Shown here: positions 1 through 10,100 of the stretch, one piece after another
Layout: each line of letters begins with the position of its first letter
Numbering within the stretch: position 1 is the first letter of the stretch
From: Streptomyces liliiviolaceus
GTDB lineage: Bacteria > Actinomycetota > Actinomycetes > Streptomycetales > Streptomycetaceae
NCBI RefSeq assembly: GCF_018070025.1
Contig: NZ_JAGPYQ010000002.1
Span: forward strand, 124,001-188,000
Length of the DNA: 64,000 nucleotides
Direction of reading: 5' to 3'
The notes under the pieces: model-generated
Told to the model about the DNA's origin: nothing
Seen by the model: the letters and a program-made list of their open reading frames with translations, nothing else
The model's database searches: none
Program-made: the position numbers and the translations under genes

Positions 1-767
1 CTCCTCGTACCAGACAGGAGCGTTCTTCTTTCACTTGCGATGCGGCGGTGTCACCACCCGGCCGCCGGCCTGCGCTCCCATGCCCTGGTTGCCGGCATCC
101 GCGAGGATCTCCATGAATGGTCCGTCGGCCCGGGAGCTGGCCCAGGCCCAGCTCCCGGGCCTGGGTGATGTCAGCACAACTGCCTGGCCGAACCGGACTA
201 CAGAACAGCATGCGCCCCTCGGCGTCCGTCAGGACCATGGACTTCACGGCGTTCTGCTTGGTCTTTCCGGAGACGAACTTGTCGCGGTCCTTGCGGCCGG
301 CAGCCGGGCGTCGCACGCGGATCTCCGTGTCGTCGATGATGCCGGTCCGACCACCGCGCCCAGTACTCGATGACCTCGGCGAGAGTACGCAGCCGGACGT
401 CCGGGGCGATGGCGCATCCCCGCTGCGCGAGCAGGGGACGCACCTCGCCGATGGAGCGGGTGATGGTGGATCGGTCCACGCCGAACCAGCAGGCCAGCAC
501 GTCATGCGTGGTTCCATGGCGCAGACTCACCAGCGTGGCCAGCAGCCGGTCGACGAAGACGAACTCGTACTTCGCCCCAGTTCCTACCGCTCGTTGCCGC
601 TGCCGCGCCGTCAGGCGAGCCTGATGCCGCTCGTGCCACAACGGCGCTATGCCGGCGATGAGTTCAGCGATCACAACCGGCGACAGCCCGGTGATCCGGT
701 ACTCCGCCACGATCAACTCGCGCGCCCCAGCCCCCATCATGCAGAGCTCAACGAGCCACCCGGGCAC
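1..767 (-). pseudogene. Decayed IS5-type transposase (runs off left edge)
   Basis: The first ~135 residues read in one frame and include a helix-turn-helix at about residues 85-112 (CWFGVDRSTITRSIGEV). Near 360-370 the family sequence continues in another frame (GIIDDTEIRVRRPAAGRKD), and near 150-165 it shifts again (ADGPFMEILADAG). At 31-33 an in-frame TGA stands in the HRK-x-KKNAP stretch where relatives have a sense codon. Two frameshifts plus a nonsense codon mean no full transposase can be made. The C-terminal end lies outside the window. Family assignment (HTH_Tnp_4 plus DDE_Tnp_4, IS5 superfamily) is from recall of the motifs. It sits beside a second broken transposase, marking an insertion hot spot. 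Confidence 0.8.
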
Positions 768-863
768 CGAGCCACGGCCTACCGTGCACGAGCTCGTAAG
801 CGCTGTCCCGCAATGATCAGCAGTGAGTCGGGGATGCGGTCCCGTGCGGTGCGGGCCGCTGCT

Positions 864-1636
864 TCATCCGGCGAGGGTGAGGTTGTGCAGGCGGGCGATG
901 CCGAGCATGGCGTGATGAACGCCGTCGCCCTTCAATCGGCAGTCGCGGAGGATCTTCCAGCTCTTCATGCGGGCGAAGGTGTGTGCTCGACGCGGGTACG
1001 GAACTTGCGGTGTGAGTGGTTGTGCTCCTCTTTCCAGGCCGGGAGTTCGGCCTGGCCGGGTTCGTGGCGGTGTGGGATCACCAGGCCGGTGCCGCGGTAG
1101 CCGCCGTCAGCGATCACCGTGGTGTTGCCGACGGCTGCCTTCGCTCTGGACAACTCCCATGCCGTGCAGTCGTTGCGGTTGCCGGGCAGGGGCTGGCCAA
1201 CTGCGACGACCAGTCGCGTGTCGGCGTCGATGACGATCTGGTGGTTGGTGGAGTACCGGTGGTTTTTCGACTGTGCGGCCACCGCGTGGTCACGTGTGGG
1301 GACCAAGGTGCCGTCCACGATGAGCACGGTGTCCTTGCGGAATCGTTGGCATGGCCGCAGGGCGAGCAGGGGTGCGAGGCGGTTGATGATGCGGTCGGCC
1401 GCAGACTTCGAGATTCCGAACAGCGGCGCGAGCTGGCGCAGCGTCAAGTTCGTCCGCCAGTACGCCGCGACCAGCAGGACGCGGCCCTTCAGGGGCAGGC
1501 CCCACGGTCGGCCTCGGCGGACCGTGTCCGCTCCTTCGCGGCGCAGGGCGGTCACCAGCTTGCCGAAGCAGCGCGGGCTCAGCCCGGCGAACGGCCCTAT
1601 CCAGGACGGCTCTGACGCCGTGATCACACCAGCCAC
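864..1636 (-). pseudogene. IS5-family transposase with a 2-nt frameshift near its end
   Basis: The DDE transposase is intact for 217 residues: helix-turn-helix near residues 66-90, then D108 (IVDGT), D177 (ADGGYRG) and E217 (RTRVEHT). Just after the glutamate an extra AC in an (AC)n run (plus-strand GT run at 979-985) shifts the frame to an early stop at 965. Dropping two bases restores the usual family tail (FARMKSWKILRDCRLKG ... LHNLTLAG) and a stop at 864-866. All three acidic residues survive, so the shortened 223-residue product might fold in part, but the conserved terminal helix is lost. I did not find convincing terminal inverted repeats or a target duplication. The lesion could be slippage or programmed frameshifting; slippage is more likely. 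Confidence 0.85.
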
Positions 1637-1687
1637 GGATTGATCCTTTCACCGCGGCTTGGGCCGGGAATCTCATCCAGCTTCTCG

Positions 1688-2140
1688 TCAGCCGGCCAGA
1701 CGGCGCCGCCACCAGAGGTCAGAACGCCACTGTCGATCAGCGGCGAACGGGTCGGGCAGCGTCCGCTCGACGTACTTGGCGTCCAAGGCGCGCACCTGGC
1801 GTTGCAGCTGGGCGCGGGGACGGGGAGGCAACTGCCGCAAGACCTCCTCAAGCACGTCGCGAGCGTGCCGCACGTCGTCGAAGGAGCAACCGCGGCACGA
1901 ACACTCGACATCCTGTGGATACAGGGGCCGTCGTCCGGGGGGCTGCAGAAACGCCCGATACTGCCGCAGCGCACGGTCCGTGGCACCGGGATACACGTAG
2001 TAGTCGCCCGAGAGCCGCTCTACTCGATCTATGGCGACGCTGGTTCGGGCAGAGAGCCCGTGGATCCGCTCTGGAGGCAAGCCCCACGCGACACGGAGAG
2101 ACTGTTCAGCGCGCAGCGCACCGGGCCGCTTACGCGGCAT
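1688..2140 (-). CDS. Hypothetical protein, 150 aa, basic and Arg-rich
   Basis: An ORF of 150 residues with an ATG start preceded by GAAAGG at good spacing. I do not recognise the family. The N-terminus is basic (PRKRPGALR), there is a CSCRGC cysteine cluster in the middle (about residues 79-84), and the C-terminus is arginine-rich (WWRRRLAG). The CxCxxC pattern could bind a metal, but this is inference. It lies directly upstream, in transcription order, of the broken IS5 transposase and may be a passenger or a flanking gene. A strong hairpin lies 74 bp beyond its start. Confidence 0.5.
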   Translation of the reverse strand: MPRKRPGALRAEQSLRVAWGLPPERIHGLSARTSVAIDRVERLSGDYYVYPGATDRALRQYRAFLQPPGRRPLYPQDVECSCRGCSFDDVRHARDVLEEVLRQLPPRPRAQLQRQVRALDAKYVERTLPDPFAADRQWRSDLWWRRRLAG

Positions 2141-2213
2141 CGACCTTTCGGTACGTGGACATGGACATGGACAACATCATGCCAGGACCTACGGCCCAGC
2201 GACTAGATAATAT

Positions 2214-2250
2214 GAGATACCCCTGCGATTAAGACTCGCAGGGGTATCTC
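2214..2250. terminator. Perfect 15-bp stem hairpin
   Basis: Bases 2214-2228 and 2236-2250 form a perfect 15-bp inverted repeat around a 7-nt loop, with arm ends GAGATACC and GGTATCTC. It lies between two minus-strand ORFs (2374-2796 upstream, 1688-2140 downstream) and is best read as a factor-independent terminator for the upstream one. No long U tract follows, as is usual in Streptomyces. Confidence 0.75.
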
Positions 2251-2373
2251 GGCAATGCGGGTCGGGCGATGCATTTCTGTCAGGTGACCGCTGCAGCTAT
2301 CCCACCAGCAGACCGCAGAACTGCACTCAACACGGCAGACGTGAACATGGGCCACACCGAGCTTCTCGACGCC

Positions 2374-2796
2374 TCAGCTTTTGTCGTGCACCAGCTTGTT
2401 AAGCACTGTCCCGCTACTCCGCCCCGGACGGCATGCGAGGTTGAGCTCCGAGGCGATGGGCCGATGCCGGACGCGGTTTCCTGACCGTCGATTCTTGCCT
2501 CTGTCGTCAAGTGTGCGCAGGAAGCTACGAAAACCTGTCAGGAAGACCGGCTGCGTCCAGCTCACCCGGAACCCATTCGATACGCACTGGCCGTTCTCCC
2601 ATCCGGCGAACCAGACAGCACCGGCCAGTCGGTTCTTCAGATTGACGCTGATTTCTAGCATGCGTGCCGGGAAATGGTCTTCCTCATTAGCCATCGCAAG
2701 CCACGAAGCCTTTGCGTCCACATCGGCCCCTCGCGAGGCCCGGAAGACATCGTCAAGGGAGTCCGAAACGTCCTGTACGCTACGCAAAAATGACAT
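2374..2796 (-). CDS. Hypothetical protein, 140 aa
   Basis: An ORF of 140 residues with an ATG start and a GGGTGAG stretch just upstream. The N-terminal 100 residues look like a folded soluble domain (SVQDVSDSLDDVFRASRG, then alternating hydrophobic strands LAGAVWFAGWENG and FRVSWTQPVFLTGFRSF). The last 40 residues are basic and low in order, which may reflect a late frameshift. I do not recognise the family. The gene follows the Imm1 gene in the same direction after a hairpin, so a link to polymorphic-toxin immunity is possible but is not shown by sequence. Confidence 0.4.
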   Translation of the reverse strand: MSFLRSVQDVSDSLDDVFRASRGADVDAKASWLAMANEEDHFPARMLEISVNLKNRLAGAVWFAGWENGQCVSNGFRVSWTQPVFLTGFRSFLRTLDDRGKNRRSGNRVRHRPIASELNLACRPGRSSGTVLNKLVHDKS

Positions 2797-2900
2797 CTCA
2801 CCCCGAAAGCGGACAGCGATGATCGCAGATTCCCCCCTCTTTCCGTTTAGCAGAACTGGAGTTTCGGATCCTGGAACATTCTGTAACGGACACGATTAAA

Positions 2901-2929
2901 ACGGCCCACCTAAGAAGCCGACGGGCCGT
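2901..2929. terminator. Hairpin downstream of Imm1 gene
   Basis: A 7-bp inverted repeat (ACGGCCC at 2901-2907, GGGCCGT at 2923-2929) with a 15-nt loop lies 69 bp past the stop of the minus-strand Imm1 gene. It is a plausible but weak terminator. Confidence 0.4.
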
Positions 2930-2997
2930 CACGTAAGTTCGAGTCAGGTGGCGTGCCGCACCCCCATACACCGCGGTTACAACACAGTACGGCCTTT

Positions 2998-3501
2998 TTA
3001 CACCGACTGCTCAAGTCGCTGCCATGGCAAACATTCCGGGCGCGCGCCCGTTCGAGATCGACAAAACTCCTCAACGGCTTCGCGAACGAGGTTCACCGGG
3101 ATGGCCGCCTCTCGCGGGTAGTAGCTGGGTGTCCCCGGATCCGAAATTAGTCTCGGATCAAAGGGCGGAGGATTTGAGACTCCCGAGGTCCATACGGATC
3201 GGGCGACGTCACCTCCAGGCGACCCGTCGGGAATGTCGCTTGTCCACCACTTCAACGCCCCGTACTCGTTTCGAGTGTTCACCGAAACATACAGATAGTT
3301 GTTTGGCCATCCCTCAATGGTCTCCTCCGGATACTTCCCCTGGACGATACTGATCACAGCCCTTTCGGGAATGATCTCAAAGCCGTCCGGAGTTCGCCCT
3401 TCTTGGATGAGCCCACCCATGATGTGATCGATGAGTGAACTCACCTCCTGTTCAGTGCGGGCGTAGATCTCACCTGCATGTGTGGCGCCAAGCACGATCA
3501 T
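2998..3501 (-). CDS. Orphan Imm1-family immunity protein
   Basis: A protein of about 167 residues from the ATG at 3499-3501. A TTG start 18 codons further upstream (3555) is possible, and neither has a strong ribosome site. The layout matches Imm1 proteins: an N-terminal segment with EVSSLIDHIM, a middle strand region (NYLYVSVNTRNEYGALKWW), a variable loop with SNPPPFDPR, and a C-terminal signature with PREAAIPVNLVREAVEEFC ending in RPECLPWQ. Members of this family protect the cell from polymorphic toxins, typically nucleic-acid deaminases. No toxin is visible nearby, so this is a solitary immunity gene, perhaps defence against toxins of related strains or the relic of a lost module. Confidence 0.75.
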   Translation of the reverse strand: MIVLGATHAGEIYARTEQEVSSLIDHIMGGLIQEGRTPDGFEIIPERAVISIVQGKYPEETIEGWPNNYLYVSVNTRNEYGALKWWTSDIPDGSPGGDVARSVWTSGVSNPPPFDPRLISDPGTPSYYPREAAIPVNLVREAVEEFCRSRTGARPECLPWQRLEQSV

Positions 3502-3844
3502 TTTTTCGTCACTTCTTGCGCGTTCCCTTGAGCTTCTGCGGTTGCGACATGGCAAGGTAATGCAAGCAAATCAGCTGATCCTCGTAGAGAATGGCAGGCA
3601 CCGCCTACTTACAGCCCATGGATCCGGGAGACACCACTCGGGGGCACGATATTCGGCTCTTGCCCCTACCCATCTTTGCTTGCATCTCCCAAGCGAGCTT
3701 CACCCACGCCGCCTCCAAGACGCCCCCCTCAGCCGGCCGACCAACCAGACCACCGAAGCGCTCCCACCAGGCTTTGGGCCGAGCGTCCGGCCAAAGCTGT
3801 CAGCTGTCATCCCCCACAGTGATCTGCCACTGATCGCCGGCGGT
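3502..3844. other. Non-coding gap, 343 bp
   Basis: Spacer upstream of the Imm1 gene and downstream of the enoyl-CoA hydratase gene. Short ORFs here look like chance reading frames. I see no RNA gene, repeat or clear hairpin. Confidence 0.5.
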
Positions 3845-4645
3845 TCAGTGGCCGGGCCAGTTCGGTGGGCGTTTTTCTCTGAAGGCTCGGACGCCCTCGC
3901 GGCTGTCCTCGCTGTCCAGGGCTGCCATCAGCGCCGGCAGACGGGTCGCCCGTGCCTCCTGACTGGTCAGGTGCGCGGTGCGCTGCACCATCTGTTTGAT
4001 GGCGCGCGTCGAGGTGGGAGCGCACGCGAGAACATCGGCGACCCAGCGGCCGACCGCCTCGTCCAACTGCTCGGCCGGAACCACCTCGTTGACCAGTCCC
4101 ATCCCGGCGAGCTCGGCCGCGCTCGCCCGCCGCCCGGTGAGCAGCAGGCTCATCGCCTGGGTATGCGGCAGCCGGCGGACAAGCTGGGTGACTCCTCCGT
4201 CGAGTGGGACGCGTCCGACGCGGGGCTCGGTGAGCCCGAACTGGGCGTGATCGGCTGCGACCACGATGTCGCAGCCCAGGACCATCTCCATGCCACCGCC
4301 GAGGGCGTACCCGTTCACCCGGGCGATGACCGGGACGTCGAGGGTGGTGCGCAGGGACAGGCCGCCGAAACCGTTGGGGTCGAGGGCGGCCCAGTACTCC
4401 AAGCCGGTCCTGGCGGTCTCCTCGCCGGACATGTCGGCGCCGGTGCAGAAGGCTCGGTCGCCTTCACCGGTGACGACGACGACACGGACCTCGGGGTCCG
4501 ACTCGATGCGCTCCCAGGCCTCGTTGAGGTGCTGAAGCGTCTTGGCACCGACGGCGTTGAGCACCCGGGGTCGGTCGATGGTCACACGGGCGACGTGCTG
4601 GTCGATCTCCAGGCGCACTTCGTCCGCGGAGGGCGCTGCGGTCAC
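3845..4645 (-). CDS. Enoyl-CoA hydratase/isomerase family protein
   Basis: A 266-residue crotonase-fold protein, normal family length, starting with GTG at 4643-4645 that overlaps the stop of the upstream CoA-transferase gene (GTGA), so the two are translationally coupled. Oxyanion-hole segments are visible: RAFCTGADMS at about 64-73 and GYALGGGMEM at about 112-121. The FGLTEPRVG stretch (136-144) supplies the region of the catalytic glutamate. Cytosolic. The family hydrates, isomerises or cleaves acyl-CoA thioesters. The TEPRVGRVPLDGG stretch resembles carnitinyl-CoA dehydratase-like members. With CaiB beside it, the pair may activate and dehydrate a short-chain or aryl acid, but the substrate cannot be read from sequence. 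Confidence 0.85.
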   Translation of the reverse strand: MTAAPSADEVRLEIDQHVARVTIDRPRVLNAVGAKTLQHLNEAWERIESDPEVRVVVVTGEGDRAFCTGADMSGEETARTGLEYWAALDPNGFGGLSLRTTLDVPVIARVNGYALGGGMEMVLGCDIVVAADHAQFGLTEPRVGRVPLDGGVTQLVRRLPHTQAMSLLLTGRRASAAELAGMGLVNEVVPAEQLDEAVGRWVADVLACAPTSTRAIKQMVQRTAHLTSQEARATRLPALMAALDSEDSREGVRAFREKRPPNWPGH

Positions 4646-5850
4646 CGCAGGACACCGCTCTCCACCAGCGCGGCGATCCGGGCGTCGTCGAAGCCGTGTT
4701 CCCTGAGGACCTCGGAACTGTGCTCGCCGAGCTGCGGCGGGCTGTGGCGGACGGCCATGCGGGCGCCGGAGAGGAGGATGGGGGCGGCGACCGCCCTGAC
4801 CTTGCCGGCCACCGGGTGGTTCATATCGACGATCATGCCGTTGACCGCGGTCTGCTCGTCCGCGAGAGCCTCTTCCAGAGTGCGCACCGGGGCGCAGAGG
4901 ATGTCCTGCTCCTCCAGCCGTCGGATCCAGTGATCCGTGACATTGCCGGCGTACCGCTGCCGGAAGATCGCCTGGAGCTGCGGGCGTCGTTGGAACTGCG
5001 CCTCCATGGTGGAGTACTCCTCGCGCAGCGAGAGGTCCTCGTCCATCTCCAGGGCTGCACAGACCGCGCGTAGCGGGTTCTCCTTGAACGCTCCGACCAT
5101 GCAGACTGCGCCGTCCATGGTCGGGAAGACACCGCTGAGCGGCATGCTGGCCCAGTTGACCTCGTAGCCGCGGTTGAGCTGCGCGCAGGCCTCCTGCATC
5201 TGCATGTGCAGCATCGAGTCGTACATGCTGACTTCGACCTTCTGGCCCTCCCCGGTCCTGGTCCGGGTGAACAGCGCGAGCAATATGCCCTGCAGCAGAT
5301 GCATGCCGGTGGTGTAGTCGCCCAGTGGTGTGGGGTAGACGGACAGCGGCAGGTCCGGTGATTCGCGGCGCCACATCACCCCGGAGTAGGCCTGGCTGAT
5401 CACATCCTGGCCGCCCTTGTGGCTGTACGGGCCGGCGCTTCCGAAACCGGTGCCGGAGGCCCAGATGAGACGAGGGTTGATCGTGCGCAGGTCCTCGTAG
5501 CCGAAACCGAGCCGTTCCATCACACCACCGCGGAAGTTGCTCACCACCACGTCTGCCGTGCGGACCAGACTCAGGATCACTTCCTTGCCTTCGGGCGCGC
5601 GGACGTCGACGCAGACGCTGCGCTTGTTCCGGTTGATGGCGAGGAAGATCGGCCCGTCCAGCCCGTCCCGGTCCGGGAAGGACGTCCGGGAGAGGTCGCC
5701 GGTTCCGGGGCGCTCGATCTTGATCACGTCGGCGCCGTAATCACCCAGCAGCTGGGTGCAGCTGGGACCCATGAAGACCTGGGTGAAGTCGAGGACGGTC
5801 ACACCGTCCAAGGGCAGGCCGTCGGTGCTCGTCAAAGTGTCGCTGCTCAT
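4642..5850 (-). CDS. CaiB/BaiF-type CoA transferase (family III)
   Basis: 402 residues from the ATG at 5848-5850, the normal size for a family III CoA transferase. A TTG codon one position earlier has better spacing to AAAGGA and is an alternative. Family marks: VLDFTQVFMGPSCTQLLGDYGADV near the N-terminus, the NRNKRSV motif (about 73-79), and the region PTPLGDY (about 174-180) where the catalytic aspartate is expected, forming an aspartyl-CoA anhydride intermediate. The reaction moves CoA between carboxylic acids. It forms a two-gene operon with the downstream hydratase. The operon points away from the peptide synthetase 1.3 kb upstream, so it might supply or process an acyl-CoA for it, though it could equally be catabolic. 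Confidence 0.88.
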   Translation of the reverse strand: MSSDTLTSTDGLPLDGVTVLDFTQVFMGPSCTQLLGDYGADVIKIERPGTGDLSRTSFPDRDGLDGPIFLAINRNKRSVCVDVRAPEGKEVILSLVRTADVVVSNFRGGVMERLGFGYEDLRTINPRLIWASGTGFGSAGPYSHKGGQDVISQAYSGVMWRRESPDLPLSVYPTPLGDYTTGMHLLQGILLALFTRTRTGEGQKVEVSMYDSMLHMQMQEACAQLNRGYEVNWASMPLSGVFPTMDGAVCMVGAFKENPLRAVCAALEMDEDLSLREEYSTMEAQFQRRPQLQAIFRQRYAGNVTDHWIRRLEEQDILCAPVRTLEEALADEQTAVNGMIVDMNHPVAGKVRAVAAPILLSGARMAVRHSPPQLGEHSSEVLREHGFDDARIAALVESGVLR

Positions 5851-7156
5851 CAAAGTAACGTCCTTTCCGCTGTCCTCAGGAACTGGGGTGTGACCTTTCG
5901 GTCTCGGCGGACACTCATGCCTTGGCCCCTACTGGGTTGCCCGGATCGACCGGGGGTCCGTAAACCGTGTGTGGTGTGCGGCGTGTGGTGTGTGAAGAAG
6001 CGGCGACACCCGGGCCGGGGTGCGCCCGGACGGCCGGATTCCTCGGCTCCGGGTTCACCTTCCCAAGCCCGCTTTCTGGGCCCGTACAGGACAGTCGGGA
6101 GAAATCGCCGCGGAGTCGGCCGGCCCCCTTCGCGGCGAACCCGTCCGGACCGATATGCATTCAGTCGGAGATGAAAATTTTTCCTCTCCCCGAGACTAGC
6201 GCTTTTACGGACGGCGTCATTTGTTCTGCCCGGCAGCCGTAATCCGACGGTCACGTGGGGTGATGCCGAACAGCCGACCCGCCGGCATATCGAGGGCATG
6301 CGCCCGCCGGACCTGCCCGATTAACGCCGCGTCAGCCACCCCTCTTCCGACCCCGCCGGCGACGACCGACCTTCTCCCCCAGGTAGTGATGTCCAGTCCC
6401 TACGAGGCGCAATCGCATGAACACGACACGCGCCGACACGTCCACCGCAGGGGACGCGTGAGATGCTGCCGCATCCGCGACCGCACCGGCTCGGGTCTCC
6501 CTCATTAGCGCCTCCGTGAATCTCAAGCCGCTTCAGCGTAATGAAGATCTACGCCCCGTCAAGGCTTCACTTCGGCGAAACGGTGCAGCCCACCGCGTAC
6601 AGACGGGCTGGATGGCGTGCAGGTTTCGACAACCCGCGCCAAGGGCGGGAGATTCGACATCGCCGGACCGTACGCCTTTTCGGCGTGCATCGGACTTCTC
6701 CCACCCAGTTCCCCATGACGGAAGGGTGGTGATATTTGACAGAATTGCCGCCATACCCTTTTTCGAGACATGACGGATCCAAACATTTCGACGCCAGGAA
6801 CTTGTGTGACCTGCGTCACTGTTGACCTTTAAAGCAGCCTGGGATGTACTTTTGCGTGACGAACCATTAATTGGTGATTAGCCATATCTATTGCTGGTCC
6901 AGCTGCTTCGACCGATACCCCCGACGTCATGTGCGGGTAATACGCCGATAAAATTCCTGAGTTACGACGAAAGCCCGCCGCCGGACGGGCGCCTCGGAAT
7001 CCTGCCCGGCACGCCGAGGCCCGACGCAGCCACCACTCCTTCAGCTGTCGCCCTCGCCATGCTCCCGGTCGCCGGTGCGGCCGACCGGACACAGGCCCTC
7101 CCTGCGCCGCGTCCCACGCCTGTTTCGCCGTCTTCCTCGCTCATGAAGGAGACCTT
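5851..7156. other. Long intergenic region between divergent operons
   Basis: About 1.3 kb without a supported gene; the ORFs here lack coding character and ribosome sites. It has patches of lower GC (about 6160-6200 and 6720-6960), uncommon in this window, that probably hold promoters and regulatory sites for the CoA-transferase operon (left) and the peptide synthetase (right). One promoter candidate is listed separately. A regulator might bind here, because the synthetase locus contains no regulator of its own. Confidence 0.6.
6822..6850 (+). promoter_or_regulatory. Candidate promoter for the peptide synthetase
   Basis: TTGACC at 6822-6827 and TGTACT at 6845-6850 are separated by exactly 17 bp, a fair match to vegetative sigma-factor hexamers, in a locally AT-rich stretch. 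It would give a leader of about 300 nt before the GTG at 7157. Not demonstrated. Confidence 0.4.
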
Positions 7157-10100
7157 GTGCCTCGCATCGCCACCCCCCGAACCCTCCCGTCCACCCGGTC
7201 GGCCTCATCGGCATCAGGCCCCGTCGGCGTCCCCTCGTCCGACCCCGCCCCCCTGTCCTTGGCACAGGAGCGGTTGTGGGTCCTCGCGCGGATGGGTGGG
7301 GAGGCCAGCGCCGCGTACCACGGGCTCATGAACTTCGACCTCAAGGGGCCGCTGGACGCGAACCTGCTCGTCCAGGCGCTGCACCTGCTCGCCGCCCGGC
7401 ACGAAGCGCTCCGCACCCGGCTGGTGCCGGCCGAGGGCTCGGCACTTCAGGTCGTCGATCCCCCGGAGACGGGCTTCCCCGTCACCGTCGAGGATCTGAG
7501 AGGGCTGCCGGACGCGGGCGAGCGCCTCGCACAGGCGCAGCGGGCGGTGGGCAGCACTCCCTTCCGCCTCGGCGAGGAAGCCATGGCGCGCGGTCGCCTG
7601 GTCGTGCTCGGTGAGGACCACCACGTCCTTCTCCTTACAGCACACCACCTCATCTTCGACGGCTGGTCCCAGTCCCTGCTGCTGCGGGAGCTGAGCACGA
7701 TGTACGCCGCGCTGCACGCGGGACAGGAAGTGTCGCTGCCGGAACTGCGGTGGCAGTACAGCGACTACACCCGCTGGCAGTGGGACTGGATGGCGGGAGA
7801 GGAGTCCGCCGCGTACGCCGAGTACTGGACCGGTGCGCTGAGCGGGGTCCCGGCCGTGCTTCCCCTGCCCACTGACCGGACCCGTCCGCCGGAGCAGGAT
7901 TTCCGCGGCGGCAGGGCGGCCCTGGTCGTCGACGAGGACCTCACCCAGGCGCTGCGAGCCCTGGCGAAGCACCACGGGGTCTCCTTGTACGCGACGGTCC
8001 TGACCGGCTGGTCGGTGCTGCTGTCCCTGCTCTCCGGGCAGGAAGACATCGTTGTCGGCACCCCGACGGCCAACCGCAGGCAGGGCGACGTCGGAGGCCT
8101 CATCGGCTTCTTGGCCAATACCCTTGCCGTGCGCGCGGACCTGTCCGGCTCACCGACCGTCGGGGAGGCGCTGAAGCGCGTGAACCAGCGGCTGCGTGAA
8201 GACCTTCGCCATGTGGACCTGCCTTTCGAACGGGTCGTGGAGCTGGTCAACCCGCCGCGCAGTCCGGCCTACACGGCCCTGTTCCAGACGATGGTCGCGT
8301 GGGTGCCCTCCATGCGGCAGGACCTCGAATTCCCCGGCGTGAGAGTCGAGCTGCGCGAGGACGACTCACACGTCGCCGCGAAATTCGACCTGGTGGCGGT
8401 CGTCGCCGACGAGGGCCGGCGCCTGGTCGGCGGGATCGAGTACGCCACCGCCCTCTTCGACCAGACGACCGTCGAGCGGTTCGCACGCCAACTCCTGCGG
8501 GTGTTCCGGCTGATGACCGAGCGGCCCACGGCGGACCTCGGCGACCTCACCCTGCTGGACGAGGACGAGCAGCGAGAGATCCTGTCGACCTTCAGCTGGG
8601 GAGGCGACCCGGTGACACCGGCGTCCGCCGCCCTGCTGGAGCGTTTCGCGGAACAGGTGCGTACCCGGCCCGAACAGCCGGCCGTGGTCGCCGGGGACGC
8701 GGAAGTGACCTACGCGGCGCTGGACCTGCGAGCCGACCGGTTGGCGAGCGCGCTGACCGCCCGCGGTGTCCGCCCCGGCCAGGTGGTGGGCCTGCACGCC
8801 GGGCGCACGCTCGAACTGGTCGTCGGGGTCCTCGGAATCCTCAAGGCCGGGGCCGCCTACCTCCCCCTCGATCCCGGGCAGCCCACCGAACGGCTCGCGG
8901 CCATGGTGGCCGATGCCGAGCCGGCGCTCGTGCTGACCGACCACGCGGCCCCGGCGGCCGACGGCGGACGCTGGCAGGACCTGACCGCCGTCGAGGCGGA
9001 GGGCACACGGGAGACCGCGCCGCGGATCGACCCGGACCCTGCCCGGTTGGCCTACGTCATCTACACCTCCGGGTCGACCGGCCGCCCCAAGGGGGTGGCG
9101 GTGACCCACGGCAGCGTCGTCAATCTCCTCGACCACTGGCGCGAACTCATGGGCGACGCCGCGGGCGAGGCCGCCTCGGCCTGGTCGAGCATCGGCTTCG
9201 ACGCCTCGGTGCACGAACTCCTCATGCCGCTGACGACGGGCGCGGTGCTCCACCTCGTCCCCGACGAGCTTCGCGGCGACCCCGGGGCCCTCATGGACTG
9301 GCTGCGGGAGCGGCGGGTGACCCAGGCCTTCCTGCCCCCCTCCTACGTCATGTGGATCGACGAGGACCCGTCCCGGCGGCTGGCCGGGCTGAGCCTGCGC
9401 CAGCTCCTCACCGGCGTGGAGTCCCTGCCGGAAGCCGCGCTGCACCGCATGCGCGAGGCACTGCCGGGCCTTCGGATCTGCTACGGCTACGGACCGACCG
9501 AAGCCACGCTCTACACCACCGCGTACACCGATCCGCAGGCCCGCTCGCGGTCGTGCCCCATCGGGCGGCCGTTGCGCGGCACGCGCCTGTACCTGCTGGA
9601 CGACCGCATGCGCCCGGTGCCCGTGGGAATTCCCGGCGAGGTGTACGCGGGAGGCGCAAGCCTGGCGCGCGGGTACCTGCACCGACCCGACCTCACCGAC
9701 GAGCGTTTCGTGCCGGACCCGTTCGTGCCAGGAGAACGCCTCTACCGCACCGGCGATCTGGCGCGCTGGCTGCCGGACGGCAACGCCCAGTACGTCGGCC
9801 GCAGCGACGACCAGCTCAAGCTGCGCGGCTTCCGCATCGAGCCCGGCGAGGTGGAGGCCGCTCTGCTGGCGGTGCCCGGGGTGCGGGAGGCGGTCGTCCT
9901 GGCCGACCGCCGGACGCCGGGCGACCCGCAACTGGTGGCCGGCGTGGGACGCGACCCCGGGCCCGACCGGACACCCCACGAATGGCGTCTCGCGCTCGGG
10001 GAACGGCTGCCCGACTACATGATCCCCGCGGTCGTCGCCGAGTTCGCGCGGCTGCCGCTGAACCGCAACGGCAAAGTGGACCGGGAGGCCGTGCTGAGCG

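Noticed and set aside
6221..7142. Small ORFs in the 1.3-kb gap before the NRPS
   Set aside because: They overlap one another on both strands, have no ribosome sites and no coding-like composition.
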